From contig JAWRJF010000050.1 in the NCBI GenBank assembly GCA_040307645.1, forward strand, positions 1 through 24,278: a stretch of 24,278 nucleotides of DNA. The letters run 5' to 3'. Of this stretch, positions 7,855 to 16,020 are shown piece by piece. The notes under the pieces are model-generated. The model saw only the letters and a program-made list of their open reading frames with translations, was not told where the DNA came from and made no database searches. Each line of letters opens with the position of its first letter. The stretch's first letter is position 1. Both the position numbers and the translations under genes were made by a program. The stretch comes from JAVXAG01 sp040307645. Its GTDB lineage: Bacteria > Bacillota > Clostridia > Peptostreptococcales > Anaerovoracaceae.

Positions 7855-8166
7855 ATGACATACACTAAAAAATACAGAATAACATCTAAATTTAGATTTA
7901 CAATGTTTATGGTTATTGTGCTTCTTTGTATTGTAGCTATTTTTAATAGTTTATTAGGTTTTTATTCAGCTAGCAGCTTAACTAATATCCAATACAAGGA
8001 AATCGAAGTTTCAACTGGTGATACTTTGTGGTCAATTGCTTCTACACATATGCCTGATAATAAAGACCCTAGAGAATTAGTATATGAGTTAGGAAAAATT
8101 AATAATATCTCAGATAGTCATTTAGAAGCTGGTCAGACTATATTAGTACCAATTTATGAAGAATAA
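7855..8166 (+). CDS. yneA: YneA-like cell division suppressor: one membrane segment plus LysM domain
   Basis: The 103-residue protein has a short basic N-terminus, one transmembrane segment (about 15-38, FTMFMVIVLLCIVAIF onward) and a LysM peptidoglycan-binding domain at the C-terminus (about 49-100, starting IEVSTGDTLWSIA and ending AGQTILVPI). This is the size and layout of B. subtilis YneA, which is made during the SOS response and delays septation while DNA is repaired. Three LexA-box-like sites at the promoter support the same role. An in-frame GTG at 7846 would add three residues, but it lies within the Shine-Dalgarno AGAGGTGAG (7842-7850), so ATG 7855 is preferred. In B. subtilis lexA lies divergently next to yneA; here trxA does. 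The name rests on layout and regulation, not on an alignment. Confidence 0.78.
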   Translation: MTYTKKYRITSKFRFTMFMVIVLLCIVAIFNSLLGFYSASSLTNIQYKEIEVSTGDTLWSIASTHMPDNKDPRELVYELGKINNISDSHLEAGQTILVPIYEE

Positions 8167-8329
8167 TTTTTATAACACGAAAAATAATAGGTACAAACAT
8201 ACCACACACATTATAAAAATCGCTTAAATCGTAAAATAGAGCTTCACTTTTTCAGTGATATTAGGAACTCTGATCCAGTCATTTTCTGTATGAAAGATAG
8301 GATTAAATCTTCCTATTGTAATAATAAGA

Positions 8330-8359
8330 TAATATATAATATCTATAAATTATATATTA
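8330..8359. repeat. 11-bp perfect inverted repeat, 8-nt loop
   Basis: TAATATATAAT and ATTATATATTA flank the loop ATCTATAA. The arms are A/T only, so chance is possible, but it fits the series of hairpins around it. Confidence 0.5.
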
Positions 8360-8380
8360 ATATTCCTTAATCTACATATT

Positions 8381-8404
8381 AGCTATAAAAGGTTCATTAT
8401 AGCT
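8381..8404. repeat. 8-bp perfect inverted repeat, 8-nt loop
   Basis: AGCTATAA (8381-8388) and TTATAGCT (8397-8404) flank AAGGTTCA. Confidence 0.5.
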
Positions 8405-8450
8405 GAATTTCTAATCAACCAGAATGTAATACTTGAGAAACCGGTTTATA

Positions 8451-8498
8451 TAGTTATAACTATTCCCTAAATTACAATTTAAGGAATAGTTATAACTA
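8451..8498. repeat. Long hairpin: 22-bp stem, 4-nt loop
   Basis: Arms 8451-8472 and 8477-8498 pair along 22 positions with one C/A mismatch (a G-U pair in RNA read from the - strand) around the loop TACA. The arms begin with TAGTTATAACTATTCC. The stem is too long and too exact for chance and is not followed by a T-run. It could be a MITE-like palindrome, part of a structured RNA or a double-stranded 3' end. Confidence 0.85.
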
Positions 8499-8500
8499 CA

Positions 8501-8540
8501 AAAATAGAGAGGCTTTCCTCTAGCCTCCCTATTTTGTTTT
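8501..8540. terminator. Bidirectional intrinsic terminator between yneA-like gene and CPBP gene
   Basis: A 14-bp stem with one mismatch (AAAATAGAGAGGCT at 8501-8514, AGCCTCCCTATTTT at 8522-8535) encloses a 7-nt loop. T-rich sequence follows in both reading directions. It can end the + transcript and the - transcript. Confidence 0.75.
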
Positions 8541-8602
8541 AGGTTTATTTATATTCTTTAAAACTATATTATTTATTTATTTCCATATTTTTAGGTTATG
8601 AA

Positions 8603-9292
8603 CTAAATTATTCCAAATAAAATAAGTCCGATTGTATTTATTGCAAAATTTGCAGATACGTGAACTAGCCATGATGGATAAATTGTATCTGCGATTTCAT
8701 TTAGATAGTTAAATATTGCACCACCTATTGCAAGTCCTAACATTGTAAGAACAAAAGCCGCAAATGAGAACCACCCTGAAATCATACACACGTGATATAA
8801 TGCAAAACTTAATGAACTAAAAAAATATGCAAAGCATCTTGATGTATATTTTTTTAAAGATAGAAAAGCAAAACCTCTAAAGAAAAATTCTTCTAATAAG
8901 GAATTTATAAATGATATATATATTGCTACAAAGATAAAGTTATCTTTTGTCACACCAATATTTCCTGTAAGTGACTTGGTTATTGCGGAAAAATCAAAGA
9001 TATTTCTAAATATAAAATAAGCTAATATTATGCTTATATAAACTACAAGTCCTAATATAAGTGATTTCTTGAATCCACCTTTTTTTGGTATAAAAAGCCT
9101 CTTTAACGAAAGCTCTTTATTATATAAGCTGTAAGTCATAGGCAAACCTATAAATAAAAAAATCTTAACTACTGACTTTACAGTATAAACAGGCTGTATA
9201 TAACCATCTATAAAACTCATAATTAAGCATCCAATACTTATAGCTGCTATTAAAATTATCTTGTTTTTATTATCATTTCTACAACTTTTCAT
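8603..9292 (-). CDS. CPBP-family intramembrane metalloprotease (CAAX/ABI type)
   Basis: This multi-pass membrane protein belongs to the CPBP (Abi) family, related to the CAAX prenyl protease Rce1; bacterial members occur near bacteriocin loci or as housekeeping proteases, and the substrate here is unknown. The three family motifs are intact: EEFFFR (134-139), FALYH (163-167) and HVSAN (211-215), which provide the putative zinc ligands and catalytic glutamate. I use ATG 9292 (229 aa) because GGAGA at 9298-9302 precedes it by 5 nt; a TTG at 9313 would add seven residues but lies within the tail of a terminator. The start lies directly behind that terminator, so expression probably depends on read-through or on a weak local promoter. 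Confidence 0.87.
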   Translation of the reverse strand: MKSCRNDNKNKIILIAAISIGCLIMSFIDGYIQPVYTVKSVVKIFLFIGLPMTYSLYNKELSLKRLFIPKKGGFKKSLILGLVVYISIILAYFIFRNIFDFSAITKSLTGNIGVTKDNFIFVAIYISFINSLLEEFFFRGFAFLSLKKYTSRCFAYFFSSLSFALYHVCMISGWFSFAAFVLTMLGLAIGGAIFNYLNEIADTIYPSWLVHVSANFAINTIGLILFGII

Positions 9293-9311
9293 TATAATCT
9301 CCAAAATCTCC

Positions 9312-9344
9312 AAAAAAAGCAGGGTTTAAATATCCCTGCTTTTT
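9312..9344 (-). terminator. Intrinsic terminator of the purine operon
   Basis: An 11-bp perfect stem (arms 9314-9324 and 9334-9344, AAAAAGCAGGG/CCCTGCTTTTT) with a 9-nt loop is followed on the - strand by seven T. It closes the pur operon after the thioesterase gene. The T-run passes directly into GGAG, at the ribosome binding region of the CPBP gene. Confidence 0.88.
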
Positions 9345-9370
9345 AAATAAACCAAATATAAAACTAAAAA

Positions 9371-9817
9371 CTATCTCTTTCTGGCGTTTACTCTTTGCAA
9401 AGCTTTTTCGTATAATTCTTTTTCTTCTTCGGTTTCAGGTGTATATGTTGGGACCTTTTGTGGTTTTCCCGATTTGCTCATTGCAACCATTGTAAAATGT
9501 GCGCATAGTGCCATTTCTGGGCCATTGCTTGATTCCATATCTTCAGAATCCACCCTAACATATACGTCCATTGAAGTATTTCCAACATATGCAATTGATG
9601 CAGTGCAAGTAACAAGAGCTCCTACAAATATAGGAAGGTGAAAAATCAATTCATCTACCCTGGCAGTTACACAATTACTTCTTGAATATTTCATAGCTAC
9701 TGCTCCTGCTGCAGTATCCATAAATTTCATTATTTCGCCACCATGCACATTACCAGCAACATTTGCTTGGTGTGGCAACATTACCTGACTCATTACTACT
9801 TGATATCTTGTATCCAT
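9371..9817 (-). CDS. Acyl-CoA thioesterase, hotdog fold (YkhA/YciA-like)
   Basis: This hotdog-fold enzyme hydrolyses acyl-CoA to free acid and CoA. The family signature is clear: ANVAGNVHGGEIMKFMDTAAG (about 18-38) with HGG 25-27 and the conserved acidic D34, then ARVDELIFHLPIFVG and the β-strand segment NTSMDVYVRV. The length of 148 aa is typical for bacterial YciA/YkhA enzymes; a charged tail (EEEKELYEKALQRVNARKR) follows. It starts 17 nt after the purL stop with AAAGGGGAAAAG as ribosome binding site. It ends 27 nt before the intrinsic terminator, so it is the last gene of the purine operon. A link between CoA ester turnover and purine synthesis is not established; the co-transcription may be incidental. 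Confidence 0.9.
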   Translation of the reverse strand: MDTRYQVVMSQVMLPHQANVAGNVHGGEIMKFMDTAAGAVAMKYSRSNCVTARVDELIFHLPIFVGALVTCTASIAYVGNTSMDVYVRVDSEDMESSNGPEMALCAHFTMVAMSKSGKPQKVPTYTPETEEEKELYEKALQRVNARKR

Positions 9818-9834
9818 TAAATTTCTTTTCCCCT

Positions 9835-12800
9835 TTATTTAAAATATTCAACTGCCGATTTGAACATCTTCATATCAAATTCACCCGGCACGTTTTTATA
9901 TAGATTTTTTCCGATTCTTTCTGAGTGCCCCATCTTTCCTAAAATTCTTCCATCTGGTGAAGTAATACCTTCAATTGCTCCATATGAACCGTTAGGATTA
10001 AACTGAATATCATTACTTACGTTTCCAGAAAGGTCCACATATTGAGTAATGATTTGACCATTTTCAGCTAGTTCATCTATAAGTTTCTGAGAAGCAATAA
10101 ATCTACCCTCACCATGAGAAATAGGAACGGTATATATTTCACCAGGTTTCGTACTTGCAAGCCATGGAGACTTATTAGATGCAATTCGTGTTCTAACCAA
10201 CTTAGATTGATGACGAGCAATCTCATTAAAAGTTAAAGTCGGACAATCCTGATCTGTATCCATAATTTTTCCATATGGAACAAGGCCTAGCTTAATTAGA
10301 GCCTGGAAACCATTGCAAATACCCGCCATAAGGCCATCTCTGTTTTCAATAAGATCAGTAACAGCTTCTTTTATTTCTTCATTTCTAAAGAAAGCTGTAA
10401 TAAACTTACCTGAACCATCTGGTTCATCACCGCCAGAGAATCCACCTGGAATGAAAATAATCTGAGATTCTCTAACTTTATCTGCAAATTGTTCTACAGA
10501 TTTAGCCACTGAAGCTGCACTTAAATTATTTATTACGAAGATTTCAGGTTCCGCACCTGCATCTCTGAACGCTTTAGCAGAATCATATTCACAGTTAGTA
10601 CCAGGGAACACTGGAATCAAAACTTTTGGTCTTTCAATTCTAACCTTGGAATGAATCTTCTGTGAGTTTTCATAGTTAAATGTTTCTAACAGTTGTTTTT
10701 TTGGTTCAATATTGCAAGTAAAAATTGGTTCCAATTTATCTTCATATGCTTTATACAGCTCTTCTAATGAAATAATTTGATTTCCATATGATATATGATT
10801 TTCAGATGTAGTATGTCCCAAAAGAACAACGTTTTCACCTTCAAGGGTACATAAATCCTCTACTTCAACAATAAAGCCACCATAATTATATCCGAAAATA
10901 GTATCAAGTTGCAAGTCTTTATTATAGTCAAATCCAATGTCATTACCCATAGTCATCTTTAGAATGCCTTCTGCAACACCACCATAGGTAGGAGTATATG
11001 CACTTAATACAATTCCACCTTTAATCATATCATTTACGTCTTTATATAATTCTCTTAAAGATTCCCCTGTAGGAAGCCCTTCTTCATCATATTGTGGTGT
11101 TAACATATAAACTTTATCGTTAACTCTCTTAAATTCAGGTGAAATAATATTTTCAACATTCTCTGTTGTAACAGCAAAGGAAACAAGCGTTGGTGGAACA
11201 TCTATATCTTCAAAAGTTCCACTCATTGAGTCTTTTCCTCCAATAGCTGCCACTCCTAATTCTTTTTGTGCTTTGTATGCTCCAAGAACAGCTGCCATTG
11301 GTTTTCCCCATCTAGTTGCTTCTCTCTTTGGCTTTTCAAAGTATTCTTGGAATGATAAATATACATCTTCAAAACTAGCTCCTGTAGCAACTAGTTTTGA
11401 CACAGATTCAACAACTGCAAAATAAGCACTGTGATATGGGCTAGCCATAGCAATGAAAGGGTTATATCCCCACGCCATCAATGAGCATGTTGTAGTATGT
11501 TCCTTTTCCACTGAAACAAGATTTACCATAGCTTGGATTGGAGTTCTCTGTTTAATCCCTCCAAAAGGCATTAATACCGTACCCGCGCCTATGGTTGAGT
11601 CAAATCTCTCTGATAATCCTCTTTTTGAACATACATTTAAATCAGAAGCAAGATCTTTATATAGATTTTCAAATGAATCCTTGATTTCTTTATCAAATGC
11701 AGAATGCCTTGGAATTTCAATGTCTATATGTTTTTCTGCTCCATTTGTGTCTAAAAATGCTCTTGAAATATTGACTATTGTTTCACCATTCCAAAAAATC
11801 TTCAAGTAAGGGTTTTCTTTTACTTCTGCTACAACAGATGCTTCAAGGTTTTCTTCATGTGCAAGACGACAGAAATTCTCAACATCTTCTTTTGCTACTA
11901 CTACAGCCATTCTTTCCTGAGACTCACTAATTGCAAGCTCTGTTCCGTCTAGTCCATCATATTTCTTTGGGACAGCATTAAGATTTATTTCAAGACCAGC
12001 AGCTAGTTCTCCTATAGCCACTGAAACCCCTCCCGCTCCAAAGTCATTACAACGTTTAATCATCTTTGATGCAATAGGATTCCTAAATAATCTCTGAAGC
12101 TTTCTTTCTTCTGGTGCATTACCTTTTTGCACTTCTGCACCACATGTTTCAAGAGAATCTAAAGTATGAGATTTTGAGGAACCTGTAGCACCACCACAAC
12201 CATCTCTACCAGTTTTACCACCGAGAAGAATAACAACGTCACTATCAACTGGTCGTTCCCTTCTCACATTTTCAGCTGGAGCAGCTGCTATTACAGCACC
12301 AATTTCCATTCTCTTTGCAACATATCCATCATGATACAGCTCATCAACCTGACCTGTTGCAAGACCAATCTGATTTCCATATGAACTATAACCATTAGCA
12401 GCAGTAGTTACGATCTTTCTCTGAGGTAATTTACCTTTTAATGTCTCAGAGACTGGTTTTAGAGGATCTGCAGCACCTGTTACCCTCATTGCAGAGTAAA
12501 CATAACTTCTACCTGAAAGAGGGTCTCTTATAGCTCCTCCTACGCAAGTCGCTGCACCACCAAATGGCTCTATTTCTGTAGGGTGATTATGAGTTTCATT
12601 TTTAAACAAAAGTAACCACTCTTGCTTCTCACCTTTAACATCTACATCTATTTTAACTGTACATGCATTTATTTCTTCTGACTCATCTAATTTGTCTAAT
12701 AAGCCCTTGGATTTTAAATATTTAGCTGCAATCGTTCCTATATCCATAAGTGTAATTGGTTTTGTTCTTCCAATTTCATTTCTTGTCTTAATATAGTCTT

Positions 12801-13539
12801 CGTATGTAGCCTGTACTGCAGGGTCTTCAAATTTAACATTATCAATTATAGTATTAAAAGTTGTATGTCTACAGTGATCTGACCAATAAGTGTCAATCAC
12901 TTTAATTTCAGTAATAGTAGGCTCTCTGTGTTCATCGATAAAATATTTTTGACAAAATTCAATATCAGCAAGGTCCATAGCAAGACCATATTTATCAATA
13001 AATTCTATCAATCCATTTTTATCCATACTGCAAAAACCATCTAAAGTGTCTACCTTTGTAGGGATTTCATATTCCACTTTTAATGTTTTATATTCTAACA
13101 AGTCAGCTTCTCTTGCTTCTACTGGATTTATAACATATTTCTTTATTTCTTCTAAATCTTCTTTTGTCAAGGCGCCTGAAAGCATGTAAACTTTTGCAGT
13201 CTTTACAGTAGGTCTTTCACCCTTAGAAATTATCTGTATACACTCAGCAGCAGAGTTAGCTCTCTGGTCAAACTGTCCCGGTAAGTATTCTACAGCAAAT
13301 ACAAAATCACAGTCATCAAAAGTAACTTCCTTCATTGCTACATCAACTTGTGGCTCAGAAAAAACAGTATTAACGGCATAATCAAATAAGTTTTTATCGA
13401 TATTTTCAACATCATATCTATTTAAAACTCGAACATTAGTTAATCTGTCAATCTGTAATAATTTATTTACATCATTTTTTAAAGATTTTGCTTCGTTGGC
13501 AAATTCAGCCTTTTTTTCTACATATATTCTATATACCAT
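9835..13539 (-). CDS. purL: Phosphoribosylformylglycinamidine (FGAM) synthase, PurS/PurL/PurQ domains in one chain
   Basis: This enzyme converts FGAR, glutamine and ATP to FGAM, the fourth step of purine synthesis. The 1234-residue chain combines a PurS-like N-terminus, the ATP-binding AIR-synthase-like halves with the signature LFKNETHNHPTEIEPFGG (H317, H319), and a C-terminal class I glutaminase with nucleophile C1075 (GICNGFQAL) and H1205/E1207 (GHSERIG) completing the triad. B. subtilis splits these functions into PurS, PurQ and PurL. The fused form resembles E. coli PurL but has the shorter length and N-terminus of the second, Clostridia-type clade. The ATG overlaps the purD stop by 1 nt (TAATG), implying translational coupling. 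Confidence 0.97.
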   Translation of the reverse strand: MVYRIYVEKKAEFANEAKSLKNDVNKLLQIDRLTNVRVLNRYDVENIDKNLFDYAVNTVFSEPQVDVAMKEVTFDDCDFVFAVEYLPGQFDQRANSAAECIQIISKGERPTVKTAKVYMLSGALTKEDLEEIKKYVINPVEAREADLLEYKTLKVEYEIPTKVDTLDGFCSMDKNGLIEFIDKYGLAMDLADIEFCQKYFIDEHREPTITEIKVIDTYWSDHCRHTTFNTIIDNVKFEDPAVQATYEDYIKTRNEIGRTKPITLMDIGTIAAKYLKSKGLLDKLDESEEINACTVKIDVDVKGEKQEWLLLFKNETHNHPTEIEPFGGAATCVGGAIRDPLSGRSYVYSAMRVTGAADPLKPVSETLKGKLPQRKIVTTAANGYSSYGNQIGLATGQVDELYHDGYVAKRMEIGAVIAAAPAENVRRERPVDSDVVILLGGKTGRDGCGGATGSSKSHTLDSLETCGAEVQKGNAPEERKLQRLFRNPIASKMIKRCNDFGAGGVSVAIGELAAGLEINLNAVPKKYDGLDGTELAISESQERMAVVVAKEDVENFCRLAHEENLEASVVAEVKENPYLKIFWNGETIVNISRAFLDTNGAEKHIDIEIPRHSAFDKEIKDSFENLYKDLASDLNVCSKRGLSERFDSTIGAGTVLMPFGGIKQRTPIQAMVNLVSVEKEHTTTCSLMAWGYNPFIAMASPYHSAYFAVVESVSKLVATGASFEDVYLSFQEYFEKPKREATRWGKPMAAVLGAYKAQKELGVAAIGGKDSMSGTFEDIDVPPTLVSFAVTTENVENIISPEFKRVNDKVYMLTPQYDEEGLPTGESLRELYKDVNDMIKGGIVLSAYTPTYGGVAEGILKMTMGNDIGFDYNKDLQLDTIFGYNYGGFIVEVEDLCTLEGENVVLLGHTTSENHISYGNQIISLEELYKAYEDKLEPIFTCNIEPKKQLLETFNYENSQKIHSKVRIERPKVLIPVFPGTNCEYDSAKAFRDAGAEPEIFVINNLSAASVAKSVEQFADKVRESQIIFIPGGFSGGDEPDGSGKFITAFFRNEEIKEAVTDLIENRDGLMAGICNGFQALIKLGLVPYGKIMDTDQDCPTLTFNEIARHQSKLVRTRIASNKSPWLASTKPGEIYTVPISHGEGRFIASQKLIDELAENGQIITQYVDLSGNVSNDIQFNPNGSYGAIEGITSPDGRILGKMGHSERIGKNLYKNVPGEFDMKMFKSAVEYFK

Positions 13540-14810
13540 TAGTTCTCCTCCAAAGCTCTAAGGGCTTTTTGACCTATATCTTTTCTATAAAATGCATTTT
13601 CAAAATTAACATTTTTTACTGATTTATAACACTTTTCAATTGCGTCTTGAAGATTATATCCTCTTTCTGTAACGCCTAGAACACGTCCACCATTTGTTAG
13701 TAGCCTTCCTTCATCATCAAGTCTTGCACCAGCCACATAAACGTCTTTTGTATCATCACCTATTTTAATTTCGTAGCCCTTTTCGTAATTCTTCGGATAA
13801 CCATCTGATGCCATTACAACACAACATGCCGCCTGATCTGCAAATTTTATTTCTGCATTTTCAAGATCTCCTTTAGAAACATGAATCATGATGTCCATTA
13901 AATCACTGTCTAATAAAGGTAGTACAACTTGAGTTTCAGGATCTCCAAATCGACAATTGTATTCAATAACCTTTGGACCATCTTCCGTTAACATTAAACC
14001 AAAATATAAACATCCTGAAAAAGTTCTACCTTCTTCATTCATTGCAACCATAGTTGGAATGAAAATCTTTTTCATACATTCCCATGCTATTTCTTCAGTA
14101 TAATAAGGATTTGGAGCTATTGTCCCCATACCTCCAGTATTAAGTCCTTTATCTCCATCTAACGCTCTCTTATGATCCATAGAAGAAACCATTGGAACTA
14201 AAGTTTTCCCGTCTGTAAAAGATAAAACAGAAACTTCAGGACCAGTTAAAAATTCCTCAATAACAATTTGATTTCCACTGTCGCCAAAGACCTTGTCTTC
14301 CATCATTGAGTGCACTGCCTCTTTAGCTTGATCTAATGTTTCAGCTATTATTACTCCTTTGCCAAGAGCTAATCCATCAGCCTTTATAACAACTGGTATT
14401 TTGGCGGTTTCAAGGTAATCCAAAGCATCAGTCATACTTGTAAATGTTGCATATTCTGCAGTTGGAATATCATATTTTTTCATTAAATTCTTAGAAAAAA
14501 CTTTACTTCCTTCTATTATTGCTGCCTTCTTATCTGGCCCAAAGCAAGGGATTCCTCTTTCGTTTAGTATATCTACCAAGCCTAATACTAAAGGATCGTC
14601 TGGAGCAACTATAGCAAATTCTATCTTGTTTTCCACTGCAAAATCAGCTATCTTATCTAGTTCTTTTGCACCGATATCAACACATATAGCATCTTTTGCA
14701 ATGCCTCCATTACCTGGAAGTGCATAGATTTCAGATACAAGAGGACTTTCTTTTATTTTTTTTATGATGGCATGTTCTCTACCACCACCGCCTACAACCA
14801 TTACTTTCAT
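13539..14810 (-). CDS. purD: Phosphoribosylamine-glycine ligase (GAR synthetase)
   Basis: PurD is an ATP-grasp ligase that joins phosphoribosylamine and glycine to give GAR, the second step of the pathway. The N-terminal domain opens with GGGGREHA (7-14). The ATP-grasp region shows VIKADGLALGKGVIIA, the family signature TGGMGT, and metal-binding EYNCRFGDPE. The length of 423 aa is normal. AGGAGGTTC lies 4 nt before the ATG, and the gene begins 16 nt after the AICAR transformylase stop. It overlaps purL by one base. Confidence 0.97.
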   Translation of the reverse strand: MKVMVVGGGGREHAIIKKIKESPLVSEIYALPGNGGIAKDAICVDIGAKELDKIADFAVENKIEFAIVAPDDPLVLGLVDILNERGIPCFGPDKKAAIIEGSKVFSKNLMKKYDIPTAEYATFTSMTDALDYLETAKIPVVIKADGLALGKGVIIAETLDQAKEAVHSMMEDKVFGDSGNQIVIEEFLTGPEVSVLSFTDGKTLVPMVSSMDHKRALDGDKGLNTGGMGTIAPNPYYTEEIAWECMKKIFIPTMVAMNEEGRTFSGCLYFGLMLTEDGPKVIEYNCRFGDPETQVVLPLLDSDLMDIMIHVSKGDLENAEIKFADQAACCVVMASDGYPKNYEKGYEIKIGDDTKDVYVAGARLDDEGRLLTNGGRVLGVTERGYNLQDAIEKCYKSVKNVNFENAFYRKDIGQKALRALEEN

Positions 14811-14826
14811 TATGAACCTCCTATAA

Positions 14827-16014
14827 TTAATGATGGAATAGTCTTAAACCAGTAAATACAGTAACCATATTATATTTATTACAAACTTCTATGACATTTT
14901 CATCTCTAACAGATCCACCTGGTTCTGCAATATAGGAAACCCCGCTTTTCTTTGCTCTTTCAATGTTATCACCAAATGGAAAAAATGCATCACTTCCAAG
15001 AGATACACCAGTAATAGTATCGAGATAATCTCTCTGTTCTTCTTTTGTAAAAGGTTCAGGTTTTTCTTTAAATAAAGTCTGCCATACACCATCTCTTAGA
15101 ACATCCTCATATTCGTCTGAAATATATACATCTATAGTATTATCCCTCACAGGCCTGCCTATAGAATCTAAGAAAGGTAGATTAATTACTTTTTCATGCT
15201 GTCTTAAATGCCAAATATCTGCCTTATTTCCTGCCAATCTGGTGCAATGTATTCTTGATTGCTGACCTGCACCTACACCAATGGTCTGTCCGTCTTTTGC
15301 ATATGCAACAGAATTAGATTGAGTATATTTAAGTGTAATAAGAGCGATAACTAAATCGCGTTTTGCATCTTCATTTAACTCTTTATTTTCGGTAATAAAA
15401 TTATTTAACAATTCTTTAGTAATAAGAAAATCATTTCTTTTCTGTTCAAAAGTGATTCCGAACACTTGTTTTCTTTCAATTTCAGAAGGAACATAATCCT
15501 GGTCGATTTTTACGATATTATAATTACCTTTTTTCTTTGATTTCAAAATTTCTAAAGCCTCATCTGTATATCCTGGTGCAATTACTCCATCAGAGACCTC
15601 TCTTTTAATTATCATTGCTGTAGTTTTATCACAAATATCACTTAAAGCAATCCAATCACCGAAAGAAGACATTCTGTCTGTTCCCCTAGCTCTAGCATAG
15701 GCCGTTGCAAGTGGTGATTCATCAAGACCATCTATATCATCAACAAAACATGCTTTTTTCAATACATCACTCATAGGTACTCCAACAGCAGCAGAAGTAG
15801 GACTTACATGCTTAAATGATGTTGCGGCAGCCATTCCAAGACTCTCTTTCAGTTCTTTTACTAATTGCCAACTATTTAATGCATCCAGAAAATTAATATA
15901 TCCAGGTCTTCCATTTATTACTTCAAGAGGAAGGTCTTTACCCTCTTCCATTAATATTCTAGCCGGTTTTTGATTTGGGTTATTTCCATATTTTAATTCA
16001 AATTCCTTCATCAT
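14827..16014 (-). CDS. purH: Free-standing AICAR formyltransferase (PurH transformylase domain only)
   Basis: This protein transfers a formyl group from 10-formyl-THF to AICAR, giving FAICAR, the penultimate step to IMP. It matches the C-terminal domain of bifunctional PurH: the catalytic Lys-His pair lies in SFKHVSPTSAAVG (K68, H69), ADIWHLRQHEKV and PGGSVRDENVI are present, and the chain ends in the usual TGLRLFHH. At 395 aa it lacks the roughly 200-residue N-terminal IMP cyclohydrolase domain of ordinary PurH (about 510-530 aa). The missing activity is supplied by the PurO gene immediately upstream, whose stop codon forms part of this gene's TAGGAGA ribosome binding site. Two adjacent ATGs (16014 and 16011) are possible starts; the second has the better spacing. 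Confidence 0.95.
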   Translation of the reverse strand: MMKEFELKYGNNPNQKPARILMEEGKDLPLEVINGRPGYINFLDALNSWQLVKELKESLGMAAATSFKHVSPTSAAVGVPMSDVLKKACFVDDIDGLDESPLATAYARARGTDRMSSFGDWIALSDICDKTTAMIIKREVSDGVIAPGYTDEALEILKSKKKGNYNIVKIDQDYVPSEIERKQVFGITFEQKRNDFLITKELLNNFITENKELNEDAKRDLVIALITLKYTQSNSVAYAKDGQTIGVGAGQQSRIHCTRLAGNKADIWHLRQHEKVINLPFLDSIGRPVRDNTIDVYISDEYEDVLRDGVWQTLFKEKPEPFTKEEQRDYLDTITGVSLGSDAFFPFGDNIERAKKSGVSYIAEPGGSVRDENVIEVCNKYNMVTVFTGLRLFHH

Positions 16015-16020
16015 TATCTC

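Larger units (their letters stand above)
8167..8602. other. 436-bp convergent intergenic region, AT-rich and hairpin-dense
   Basis: No gene can be supported here. It holds a run of inverted repeats, some with 8-nt loops: 8244-8258 (5 bp), 8297-8316 (6 bp), 8330-8359 (11 bp), 8381-8404 (8 bp), 8451-8498 (22 bp) and a terminator at 8501-8535. A short open stretch without a start codon lies on the - strand (8224-8349, last 29 codons GRFNPIFHTENDWIRVPNIT onward). It resembles coding sequence in composition, but I do not recognise it. The region lies between the ends of two converging transcripts. Confidence 0.8.

Noticed and set aside
8433..8461. Promoter TTGAGA-16-TATAAC for a small RNA in the gap
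   Set aside because: The -10 falls in the arm of the long hairpin and both boxes are imperfect; not enough support.
8167..8602. CRISPR array or insertion sequence in the gap
   Set aside because: The repeats are all different inverted repeats, with no regular direct repeats and no transposase.
9293..9313. TTG start at 9313 for the CPBP protease
   Set aside because: It overlaps the terminator tail, while ATG 9292 has GGAGA at 5-nt spacing.
11453..11809. 118-codon open frame on the + strand inside purL
   Set aside because: It is the shadow of a conserved purL segment, with no ribosome binding site and no recognisable protein. Other long antisense or out-of-frame stretches (for example in alaS near 21646-22101, purN near 17059-17343 and mutL near 2174-2365) were rejected for the same reason.
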